Assembly (NCBI RefSeq): GCF_001645105.1
Contig: NZ_LKEG01000057.1
Span: forward strand, 32,752 to 96,751
Length of the DNA: 64,000 bases
Direction: 5' to 3'
Source of the DNA: Pseudomonas marginalis
GTDB taxonomy: Bacteria > Pseudomonadota > Gammaproteobacteria > Pseudomonadales > Pseudomonadaceae
How positions within the stretch are numbered: position 1 is the first letter of the stretch; every line of letters begins with the position of its first letter. The notes beneath the pieces were generated by a model, which was not told where the DNA came from, made no database searches, and was given only the letters and a program-made list of their open reading frames with translations. Positions 49,274 through 56,717 of the stretch are shown piece by piece. The position numbers were made by a program, and so were the translations under genes.

Positions 49274-49564
49274 ATGTCAAAAATCGTCCCCGACCCACCG
49301 CTTTCCTCCATCACCACCCTCGGCGTAGCCACCTTCGGCGACTACGGCGAAAATCAAAAACCCTTGTTCCGCGTCAACTCCGGCATGCCGATTGAGGAAG
49401 CTTTGGAACACGCCTCCACCTTACTTTTTTACTCCAAGAAACTCGCGATGGAAGCCGCCATGGATGTGCGTGGCGAGCAATACGCATGGGCTGCGCATTA
49501 CCTATGTGAGATGGGCAAAGCCGTGGTAGATGACTTGACGCAGGCGATGACGCCGGGCCGTTAA
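49274..49564 (+). CDS. DUF3077-like small protein
   Basis: 96 residues. MSKIVPDPPLSSITTLGVAT, then FRVNSGMPIEEALEHASTLL and AWAAHYLCEMGKAVVDDLTQ, a helical pair typical of the DUF3077/DUF6124 proteins that pseudomonads carry in several copies. No function is known; the helices and small size suggest an adaptor or regulatory role (inference). Start at ATG 49274 with GGGA at 49264-49267. Preceded by the structured leader, followed by a REP-like hairpin. Confidence 0.85.
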   Translation: MSKIVPDPPLSSITTLGVATFGDYGENQKPLFRVNSGMPIEEALEHASTLLFYSKKLAMEAAMDVRGEQYAWAAHYLCEMGKAVVDDLTQAMTPGR

Positions 49565-49578
49565 GCGATACCGTTCGA

Positions 49579-49612
49579 ATGTGGGAGGAGCCTTGCGCCT
49601 TCCCACATTTAA
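49579..49612. terminator. REP-like hairpin between DUF3077-like and LysR genes
   Basis: AATGTGGGAGGAGCC-TTGC-GCCTTCCCACATT, about 13 paired bases with a T-run; positioned between convergent genes, probably terminating both. Confidence 0.7.
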
Positions 49613-50556
49613 ACCGCACCAGCCCCGGAAATTTGCGGATACCGCGCCCGAACTTCGCGCAGAAACTTACTCGCACTGGTCTTGAGCCATTCAATCAGCC
49701 GAGCGATATCCGGCTCTGACTGCCGCCCGCTACGACAAATGATGTAGTAGGCCGCCGGCGACATCATCACGGGGCTTTTCAACGCAACCAACGCACCGTC
49801 TTCCAATTGGTCAAACACCAACGCAGTCCTGCCCAGCGCGATCCCTGTGCCTTTCACTGCCAAACTGATCGCCAGGCTCGAATCCGGAAATCGCGGCCCA
49901 TGGTGATAAGGCGGCGGCGCCAACCCCTGAAACGCAAACCAGCTTTCCCACCCTGGACATACCTGATCGTCCACCCGATGAATCAGCGGGTACCGAGCGA
50001 CACCCTCCAGTGAAATATCCCCCTTCAACCGCAGAAACTCCGGTGAACAAACCGGGAACACCGCGTCACGCATCAGCAGCTCAACATGATGATCCGGGTA
50101 ATCGCCGTACCCCATCACCACCGCGACATCGTATTGATGAGCTTCCAGGCGGGTGTTGTTCATGTCGGCGCTGGTCAGTACCAGATCAAGGTTGAACGAG
50201 GCCTCAGTGTGCGACCCATGCAGCCTGGGGATTAGCCACGTCGAACAGAGGGAAGACGTGCATGAGAGGTACAACGGTTGGGATTTACCGGGGTTGAGGG
50301 ACTGCAGTACCCCATCCAGTGCATTGAAAAAGCCATCGGTAACCGGCAATAAGGCTTGCCCCGCTGCGGTCAGCTTGACGCCGCGTGAATGCCGCTCAAA
50401 CAACTGCACGCCCCACCACTCCTCCAGGCCTGCAATTTGATGGCTAATGGCACTGGCGGTAAGGTTAAGCTCAGACGCCGCACGCGAAAAACTACCGGTT
50501 TGCGCAGCACTGACGAACGCTTGAAGCATCGGTGTGGGAGGCGGACGCTGAGCCAT
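49609..50556 (-). CDS. LysR-family regulator (GcvA-like)
   Basis: 315 residues. HTH at about 17-50 (TGSFSRAASELNLTASAISH), effector domain from about 90. It starts 1 bp inside the stop of the EamA gene (TGATG), so the two are one transcript. LysR genes transcribed together with, rather than opposite, a transporter suggest the regulator controls this same unit or a distant target. Confidence 0.9.
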   Translation of the reverse strand: MAQRPPPTPMLQAFVSAAQTGSFSRAASELNLTASAISHQIAGLEEWWGVQLFERHSRGVKLTAAGQALLPVTDGFFNALDGVLQSLNPGKSQPLYLSCTSSLCSTWLIPRLHGSHTEASFNLDLVLTSADMNNTRLEAHQYDVAVVMGYGDYPDHHVELLMRDAVFPVCSPEFLRLKGDISLEGVARYPLIHRVDDQVCPGWESWFAFQGLAPPPYHHGPRFPDSSLAISLAVKGTGIALGRTALVFDQLEDGALVALKSPVMMSPAAYYIICRSGRQSEPDIARLIEWLKTSASKFLREVRARYPQISGAGAV

Positions 50557-51404
50557 CAGGTGCTCACTTTGATCAAGATGATCCCGCTAACAATGACGAA
50601 TGCCGACAGCATCCGTCGCCAACCGAACCGTTCATGAAAGAACAGCGCGGCAATAATGGCGCCGATAATAACACTGGTTTCCCGCAGCGCTGAGACCTTG
50701 GCCACCGCGTCCAGCGACAACGCAAACAACACCAATCCGTAGGACGCCAGGTAAAAAACACCACCTAATAGGCCGATTCGCCAATGCCCACGTATCGTTT
50801 GAGCCAAGGCCGAGCGTTCTTTGGAAAACGCCAGCAGTGGAATTGGAATACTCTGGAACACCGTCAGATAGATGATGTACTGCAGCACCGTCTCACTGGC
50901 TCTTACACCCTTGGCATCCACCACCGTGTAAGACGCAATAAGCGCCCCGGCGCACACCGCCATCAGGATCGGCTTGAACCTCTGCGCCGTCATCCTGCGA
51001 ACAAAGGTCAGGCTGATAATTCCCGCACAAATCATCAACACTCCGGTTAAGGCCTGGAATGACAACTCTTCATGCAGCAGAAAGTAGGAAAACAGCGCGA
51101 CCAGTACCGGGGGTACCCCACGCATCACCGGGTAAACCTGACCGAAGTCACCGGTTTCGTAAGCGTTGATCAGAAATAACCGATAGACCGTATTGAGGAC
51201 CACGGAGACGAAGATATAACCCCCCACCTCCAGGCTCGGCACACTGACAAGCGGCAGCGCCAGCAGGCATATCACCAGCGCAGTGCCATCCACCATCGCC
51301 AAGGTCATGAAGCGACTGCTACCGGCGCGGACTACGGCGTTCCAAGTGGCGTGCATAAAGGCAGAGATCAAGACCAGCGTGATCGCAATATCAGAGTTAT
51401 CCAT
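50556..51404 (-). CDS. EamA/DMT-family transporter
   Basis: 282 residues, ten membrane helices in two EamA repeats: LVLISAFMHATWNAVVRAGS and LLGGVFYLASYGLVLFALSL. Members export amino acids, metabolites or drugs; the substrate is unknown here. Followed by a LysR gene overlapping its stop by 1 bp. Confidence 0.9.
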   Translation of the reverse strand: MDNSDIAITLVLISAFMHATWNAVVRAGSSRFMTLAMVDGTALVICLLALPLVSVPSLEVGGYIFVSVVLNTVYRLFLINAYETGDFGQVYPVMRGVPPVLVALFSYFLLHEELSFQALTGVLMICAGIISLTFVRRMTAQRFKPILMAVCAGALIASYTVVDAKGVRASETVLQYIIYLTVFQSIPIPLLAFSKERSALAQTIRGHWRIGLLGGVFYLASYGLVLFALSLDAVAKVSALRETSVIIGAIIAALFFHERFGWRRMLSAFVIVSGIILIKVST

Positions 51405-51457
51405 GGGGCTCGGCTTATGGCGGATAGTGGCGGCTGCACGTTATGTGCGTCGGGGCA

Positions 51458-51709
51458 TCATTGTTTGCGTAACCACATCCGTAGCATGTAGCGATTTAGA
51501 TCACTCAAGCACTCCGAATCATCAATCACGCCACGTGGCGTATTCGTATCGATAAAGTGCGTACGGGTATGGAGAAACTTATTATCGGCTGAAATAAGTA
51601 TCTGTCCTGGCTCGAGCAACTCTCTTGCGCTCAACAGCTCATTAAAAGCAACGTTTGAAAGCCTAGCCTTAGAAAATTTCTGGCGGAAATTACTGACGTT
51701 TATGCTCAT
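51458..51709 (-). CDS. Orphan hypothetical protein, low G+C
   Basis: 83 residues: MSINVSNFRQKFSKARLSNV, LLSARELLEPGQILISADNK and IDDSECLSDLNRYMLRMWLR. No family recognised. The start has a good ribosome-binding site (AAAGGA, 6 bp before the ATG). It is clearly richer in A+T than its surroundings, suggesting recent acquisition, and lies 53 bp upstream of the EamA gene in the same direction. Confidence 0.6.
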   Translation of the reverse strand: MSINVSNFRQKFSKARLSNVAFNELLSARELLEPGQILISADNKFLHTRTHFIDTNTPRGVIDDSECLSDLNRYMLRMWLRKQ

Positions 51710-51917
51710 CGCAGTCCTTTACGATGGTTAGTTGGAGCGGCCATTTAACTAAGCCCACCCTTTGCGAAAAAGCGAAACTTCGTCAGCCTAGCCATCAAGA
51801 TTCGTCATGGCAGACTTTTCCTACAGGAAAAATGCTTGAAGGTTTTTGCTGAGATTCGGTGATGGAGCACCAACGCAGGCAATGACACCGGACCGTTAAG
51901 CCAACACCAATCAAAAG

Positions 51918-52235
51918 GTGGGAGGGGGCTTGCTCCCGATGGCGGTGTGACAGTCAGCTTATCGATCACTGACCCACTGGTATCGGGGGCAAACCCTAAT
52001 GCCGGTCAGTTAAGAAGTCTTAAGAGCGCAAAGTAACCTGTGGCGAGGGAGCTTGCTCCCGCTGGACTGCGCAGCAGTCCCAGTCTTTTTAAACAAAGAG
52101 CTGGGGCCGCTTCGCAGCCCAGCGCGGGACAAGCCCGCTCACTACAATATTGTGTAGATACCTTTGCTGCGATGGCGGTGTGACAGTCAGCTTATCGATC
52201 ACTGACCCACTGCTATCGGGAGCAAGCCCCCACCT
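51918..52235. repeat. Composite repeat block (two REPIN types plus truncated MITE)
   Basis: The 562-bp gap 51710-52271 holds no gene; 51710-51907 shows nothing clear. From 51918: a REP of the GTGGGAGGGGGC type; a 42-bp unit beginning GATGGCGGTGTGACAGTCAG at 51938 that recurs identically at 52171; a MITE end CTAATGCCGGTCAGTTAAG at 51996-52014 with ~105 bp of the element seen at 4999; then a right side switched to the GCGCGGGACAAGCCCGCTCA REP type at ~52120, and the second copy of the 42-bp unit followed by TATCGGGAGCAAGCCCCC. Confidence 0.8.
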
Positions 52236-52271
52236 TTTGATCGTATTTCAGATTGAAACGGGTGAAGCCGC

Positions 52272-52763
52272 TCAGTCCGACATCACCACTATCGACACCC
52301 GTCGATTCTCCGTGCGCCCCGCCGCGGTGTCATTGGACGCCACCGGCTCGCTGCTGCCCAAGCCGCGCAGTTGGATGTTTTCTTCCTTCATGCCCACACT
52401 CATCAACACCGTCGCCACACTTTTAGCGCGGCGCAGGGACAGTTGCTGGTTGTAGGTTTCCTTGCCCGACGCGTCGGTGTGACCGTCGATGCGGACGCGT
52501 TCAATCCCGACGCCCAGCAGGGCCTTGCCGATGCGCTGGACGATGTCGGTGCTGGGTTGGTTGAGCGCCTCGACATCGCTGCCAAACAGCACTTTGCCGG
52601 ACAAGCCGAATGCCCAGCCTTCGTCGGTCAGTTCAAAGCCTTGCTGCTTGAGAACGGCGACTTGCGCCGGGGTCAGGCCTTTGGGTGGGGCCGTCTGGCA
52701 ACCGCCGAGGGCGAGCAATGACACCAGCAGGGTGATAAACATGAAACGCACGGTCGAGAACAA
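52272..52763 (-). CDS. yfiB: YfiB, OmpA-like outer-membrane lipoprotein of the YfiBNR system
   Basis: 163 residues from a TTG start at 52763, chosen because AGGAG (52772-52776) is 8 bp before it; GTG at 52751 and ATG at 52742 are in frame but lack such a site. Lipobox ALGGC; mature part QTAPPKGLTPAQVAVLKQQG; then the peptidoglycan-binding OmpA domain (IDGHTDASGKETYNQQLSLR, ENRRVSIVV). It binds peptidoglycan and sequesters YfiR, thereby relieving YfiN. Last gene of the yfiRNB operon, 4 bp after yfiN. Confidence 0.93.
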   Translation of the reverse strand: MFSTVRFMFITLLVSLLALGGCQTAPPKGLTPAQVAVLKQQGFELTDEGWAFGLSGKVLFGSDVEALNQPSTDIVQRIGKALLGVGIERVRIDGHTDASGKETYNQQLSLRRAKSVATVLMSVGMKEENIQLRGLGSSEPVASNDTAAGRTENRRVSIVVMSD

Positions 52764-52767
52764 GGGA

Positions 52768-54030
52768 TCAACTCCTGTGTTTAACGTTGACGACGGGGTT
52801 CTCCGACTCCGCCGTTTGCTGGCCGCCCGAGGACAAACGCTTGGCCTGGTACATCGCTGCGTCGGCAGCATTGAGTAAGGTGCCGGGGGTGGCGCCATGA
52901 TCGGGGTAGATGGCGATGCCGATACTGAGAGAGGTCAATACCTGGGTATTGCCGGGCACGGAGATCGGCACGTCCATGCTGGCGATGATCTTGTCGGCGA
53001 TGCGCTCGGCGTCTTCGACCTTGTGCAACGGCGCCAGCAGTATGGCGAACTCGTCGCCGCCCAGGCGCGCCACCAGGTCGTCTTCGCGCAATTGCGCGCG
53101 CACACGCTCGGCGACGGCCACGAGGACGGCATCACCGGCGGCGTGGCCAAAGCTGTCATTGATCTCTTTGAAGCGGTCGCTGTCGAGGTACAGCACTGCC
53201 ACTTGTTCCTTGGCCTTGGCTGCGCTGCGCAGGGCGCGGATCAAACGGCCTTCGAAGAAGGCGCGGTTGGGCAGACCGGTGAGGCTGTCGTGGTTGGCCT
53301 GGTGGGCGAGGGATTCGTTTTCGCTTTGCAAGTGGCTTTGCCAGGCTTCCATCTCGCCGAGCAAGGCGTTGAAGTCACTGCCCAGGCTGTCGAGTTCGGC
53401 GATTTTTGCCGGCGGTACGCGGCGGTCGAAGTCGCGTTCGCTGCGGGCGGCGTGGGCCACGGCGGCGAGGCTTTGCAGCGGGCCGGTGATGCCGCGCAAC
53501 AAGCGGCGCGCCAGGTGCAGGGCGATCCACGCGCTGAGGGCGGTGCAGATGAAGATCCCGGCCAGGCCGCTGAGCAGGAAGCGCAGCAGGCTACCGCCGT
53601 GGCCGATGAGATGGATGCTGCCGATGGTTCGCCCTTGGTGAAGGATCGGCTGGCTGATGGGTTGTTCGAGCAGCGTATGCGCCAGCTCCAGTTCCACACG
53701 CGAGAGCAGGCCGGTATCCGGGCGTATCCACTGCGCCAGCAACTTACCATTGGCATCGAAGACTTCGGCCTGGGCCACCTCTTCGGTGGAGGCAATCAGG
53801 CTGAGGGCTTCGGTGGCTGCGGCGCTGTCGTTGAACACCACCGCCGCTTCCACGGTGTAGTTGATGGAGCGCGCGATCAGGTGGAGGTTGTGTTCGGCAT
53901 ACACCCGCAGCGCCAACACACCGAGCAGGGTCAGGGACACGCTGGCCAGGGTCACGGCCACCAGCGCCAGGATCAGGTGCCCTCGGCCGATGACCGAGCG
54001 CAGCGTCGGTCGCACCTTGGCGCCGCTCAT
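52768..54030 (-). CDS. yfiN: Diguanylate cyclase YfiN (TpbB)
   Basis: 420 residues. Membrane helices at about 17-42 and 150-173 flank a periplasmic sensor region; HAMP about 175-228; GGDEF domain from ~245 with the active site GGDEF at 324-328 and an inhibitory-site RxxD (Arg315-Asp318). It makes c-di-GMP, promoting adhesion and small-colony growth, and is repressed by periplasmic YfiR. Middle gene of the operon, overlapping yfiR by 4 bp. Confidence 0.95.
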   Translation of the reverse strand: MSGAKVRPTLRSVIGRGHLILALVAVTLASVSLTLLGVLALRVYAEHNLHLIARSINYTVEAAVVFNDSAAATEALSLIASTEEVAQAEVFDANGKLLAQWIRPDTGLLSRVELELAHTLLEQPISQPILHQGRTIGSIHLIGHGGSLLRFLLSGLAGIFICTALSAWIALHLARRLLRGITGPLQSLAAVAHAARSERDFDRRVPPAKIAELDSLGSDFNALLGEMEAWQSHLQSENESLAHQANHDSLTGLPNRAFFEGRLIRALRSAAKAKEQVAVLYLDSDRFKEINDSFGHAAGDAVLVAVAERVRAQLREDDLVARLGGDEFAILLAPLHKVEDAERIADKIIASMDVPISVPGNTQVLTSLSIGIAIYPDHGATPGTLLNAADAAMYQAKRLSSGGQQTAESENPVVNVKHRS

Positions 54031-54599
54031 TGCGCGGGCGCTCGGCGACGGGACAGTTGCAACACGCTGGGGTGAATGCGCACGCCGCTGCGGGCCACGG
54101 AGTCCAGGTTGACTTCGAAAGACACCTGTTCATCCCCTACCCGCAAGCAGAACAGGCTGCCCACGGTGCACTGGTCGCCGCCTTCGCTGATACTGAGCAC
54201 CGGGTGGCCGATCAACGCGGCGAACAGTTGGCTGCGCTCATCCGCCGTGAGTTTGCCGATGTACACCGCATCGCACGCGGTGACGATATCGGGATGGCTG
54301 GCCAGCAGGCGCTGCACCACGACCGGACGGCCGGTGGCCTGGGTAGTGCCTTTGATCAGGTCGTCGGTGTACTGGGTCGGGCCGACGATACACAGGCGCA
54401 ATTGCGCCGGCTCGACTGGCCAGCGGGCATAACTGAGGATGCCAAGTACCACTTGGGTGACCGCCTGGGCGCGCTGGTCTGCAAGGTCTGCGGGATCGGG
54501 CGCCTGGGCGAAGGCGTGCGGCGCGAGCACACACAGGATTGCCAGCAGCAGGCGTCTCCAGCTCAAACTTCGCTCTGTGGGCGAGACGGCCACGTTCAT
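54027..54599 (-). CDS. yfiR: YfiR, periplasmic repressor of YfiN
   Basis: 190 residues. Signal peptide to about 32 (LLLAILCVLAPHAFAQA). The mature DUF4154 domain has four cysteines, Cys70, Cys109, Cys144 and Cys151, at the positions of the two redox-sensitive disulfides of P. aeruginosa YfiR (71/110 and 145/152). YfiR binds the YfiN periplasmic domain and blocks it. First gene of the operon; 4-bp overlap with yfiN. Confidence 0.95.
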   Translation of the reverse strand: MNVAVSPTERSLSWRRLLLAILCVLAPHAFAQAPDPADLADQRAQAVTQVVLGILSYARWPVEPAQLRLCIVGPTQYTDDLIKGTTQATGRPVVVQRLLASHPDIVTACDAVYIGKLTADERSQLFAALIGHPVLSISEGGDQCTVGSLFCLRVGDEQVSFEVNLDSVARSGVRIHPSVLQLSRRRAPAQ

Positions 54600-54611
54600 G
54601 CAGCGATACTC

Positions 54612-56717
54612 TCAGGTGTTTTCGGGGTGATGCCGCAACGATAGCACAGCGTCGGATATTTCTGACTCCTGACCCAACTCCAGCATCAACCCACTCAAGC
54701 GCTTGACCTTGCGCCGCACGGCCTCTTCAAACACGCCGCCCCGGGGTTCGATCAGGCTGAACCAGCGTTTGGCACGGGTGATGCCGGTGTAGATCAACTC
54801 TTTGGTGAGCACCGGGTTCAGCGCATCCGGCAGGATCAGCGCCGTGTGGGTGAACTCCGAGCCCTGGGATTTGTGCACGGTCATGGCGTACACGGTTTCC
54901 ACATCATTCAGACGGCTGGGCAGCACAAAACGCACGCCGCCCTGGCCATCGTTACGTGGGAACGCTACGCGCAGCACTGGGGGGCCGCCGTCGCTTTCGG
55001 GCAGTTTCAGCGCGATGCCGATGTCACCGTTCATCAAACCCAGGCCGTAATCGTTGCGGGTCATCAGCACCGGGCGCCCTTCGTACCATTGCTCGTCGCC
55101 TTCGATCAGGCGCACCTTGCGCAGGGCGGCGGTGATGCGCAGGTTGAGGCCTTCAACGCCCCAAGGGCCCTTGCGTACCGCGCAGAGCAGTTGGAAAGCA
55201 TCGAAGGCTTGCAGCAGTTGTTGCGCCCAGTGGGTCCAGGCGGTGTCTTCGCGCGGGGTGGCGGCAGATGGCCGGGCGCTTTGCAACAGATTGAGGTAAT
55301 AGCGATAGCCCTCGGCACCGTCACCCTGTCCGTCCAGTACCAGACGCTCCAGGGCGTAATCGTGTTCGCCTTTGAGGCTGACGCAAAACAGATCATCGTG
55401 ACTACGCGCCGCCAGCAGCTTGCGGGCTTCTTCAGCGTTTTGCTGGTTGACCCAGCGCGCCAGTTGGCCGATGCCACTGCCTTCGCCGAAACGGCGTGAG
55501 TAACGCAGCATCACCACTTGCTGGGCCAGGGGATGGGTACCGTCGAGGTCTTCCTGCAAGCCACTGGCACTGAGGTCTTCGCCACTGACGGCTTGCAACC
55601 ATTGGCGGGTCTCGGCGCTGTAGAAGCCGGCTTCGGCATCACGGCACAAATCACCGAGTACGGCGCCCGCTTCTACCGACGCCAGTTGATCCTTGTCGCC
55701 CAGTAATACCAGGCGAGCATGGGGTGGCAAGGCGTCGAGCAGGTTGGCCATCATTTCCAGGTCGATCATCGAGGCTTCATCCACGACCAACACATCCAGG
55801 GGCAACGGGTTACCGATGTGATGACGGAAATGCCGCGTGCCTGGGCGACTGCCCAGTAGCCGGTGGACGGTGGTGACCTGGGTCGGGATTTTTTCCTTCA
55901 CGTTGTCCGGCACTTTCAGCGACAGCACTTGCTGGCTGATGGACTCGGTGAGGCGTGCGGCAGCCTTGCCGGTGGGCGCGGCCAGACGAATGCGCAACGG
56001 GCTGCCGGTTTCGACAGCCGGCGCCTGTAACAGCGCGAGCAGGCGCACCACGGTGGTGGTCTTGCCGGTGCCGGGGCCACCAGTGACGATGCTGAATGCA
56101 CCGCGAGTGGCCAGGGCGCAGGCGAGCTTTTGCCAGTCGATCACGCCGTCGGGCGGCGGTTGGTCGAACAGGCTGTCCAGGCGCTGCGGCAAATCGGCGG
56201 CGACACGTTCCTGGGTGGCGAGCCGCAGGCGCAAGGCGGTGTCGATGCGCCGCTCGTAGGTCCAGTAACGGCGCAGGTACAGGCGTTTGCCGGACAGCAC
56301 CAAGGGGCGACTTTGGGCGGATTCGCTACCATCGACTGCCAACGCGACCAAGTGGCTGGCAGCCAGCGCATGGCACCAGTGGGCGCCGTCCAGGCCTTCC
56401 AGCAACTGCGACGGCAGCAGCATGGCACCGGTTTGCAGGTCGCCTTCAGGCGGCAACGACAGGGCAAAGTCCGGCGCCTTGAGGGTTTCGAACAGGTCGA
56501 GGCAGACGTGGCCATGACCCAATTGATGGCTGGTCAGCGCGGCGGCCAGCAGTACCAGCGGGTCAGCGTGCGGGTCAAGCTCGTGCAGAAAGCCGACGAA
56601 GGCTTTGTCCAGGGCGCGCAACCAACCGCGATCGACCCAACGCTCCAGCAGTTGCACCAGGTCGGCGGCGCGACTGAGCGGCATCAACGCCTCCAGCGGT
56701 AATGGCGACAGGCTCAT
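54612..56717 (-). CDS. recD: Exodeoxyribonuclease V alpha subunit RecD
   Basis: 701 residues. SF1B 5'-3' helicase: Walker A GGPGTGKT at 213-220, LVVDEASMIDLEMMANLL, GDKDQLASVEAGAV and C-terminal TVHKSQGSEFTHTALILP. RecD is the fast helicase of RecBCD, for double-strand break repair and degradation of linear DNA. Its ATG overlaps the end of recB by 4 bp. Confidence 0.96.
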   Translation of the reverse strand: MSLSPLPLEALMPLSRAADLVQLLERWVDRGWLRALDKAFVGFLHELDPHADPLVLLAAALTSHQLGHGHVCLDLFETLKAPDFALSLPPEGDLQTGAMLLPSQLLEGLDGAHWCHALAASHLVALAVDGSESAQSRPLVLSGKRLYLRRYWTYERRIDTALRLRLATQERVAADLPQRLDSLFDQPPPDGVIDWQKLACALATRGAFSIVTGGPGTGKTTTVVRLLALLQAPAVETGSPLRIRLAAPTGKAAARLTESISQQVLSLKVPDNVKEKIPTQVTTVHRLLGSRPGTRHFRHHIGNPLPLDVLVVDEASMIDLEMMANLLDALPPHARLVLLGDKDQLASVEAGAVLGDLCRDAEAGFYSAETRQWLQAVSGEDLSASGLQEDLDGTHPLAQQVVMLRYSRRFGEGSGIGQLARWVNQQNAEEARKLLAARSHDDLFCVSLKGEHDYALERLVLDGQGDGAEGYRYYLNLLQSARPSAATPREDTAWTHWAQQLLQAFDAFQLLCAVRKGPWGVEGLNLRITAALRKVRLIEGDEQWYEGRPVLMTRNDYGLGLMNGDIGIALKLPESDGGPPVLRVAFPRNDGQGGVRFVLPSRLNDVETVYAMTVHKSQGSEFTHTALILPDALNPVLTKELIYTGITRAKRWFSLIEPRGGVFEEAVRRKVKRLSGLMLELGQESEISDAVLSLRHHPENT

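Noticed and set aside
49093..49395. Plus-strand ORF across the structured leader
   Set aside because: The sequence is a palindrome-rich leader; the frame overlaps the start of the true gene in another phase.
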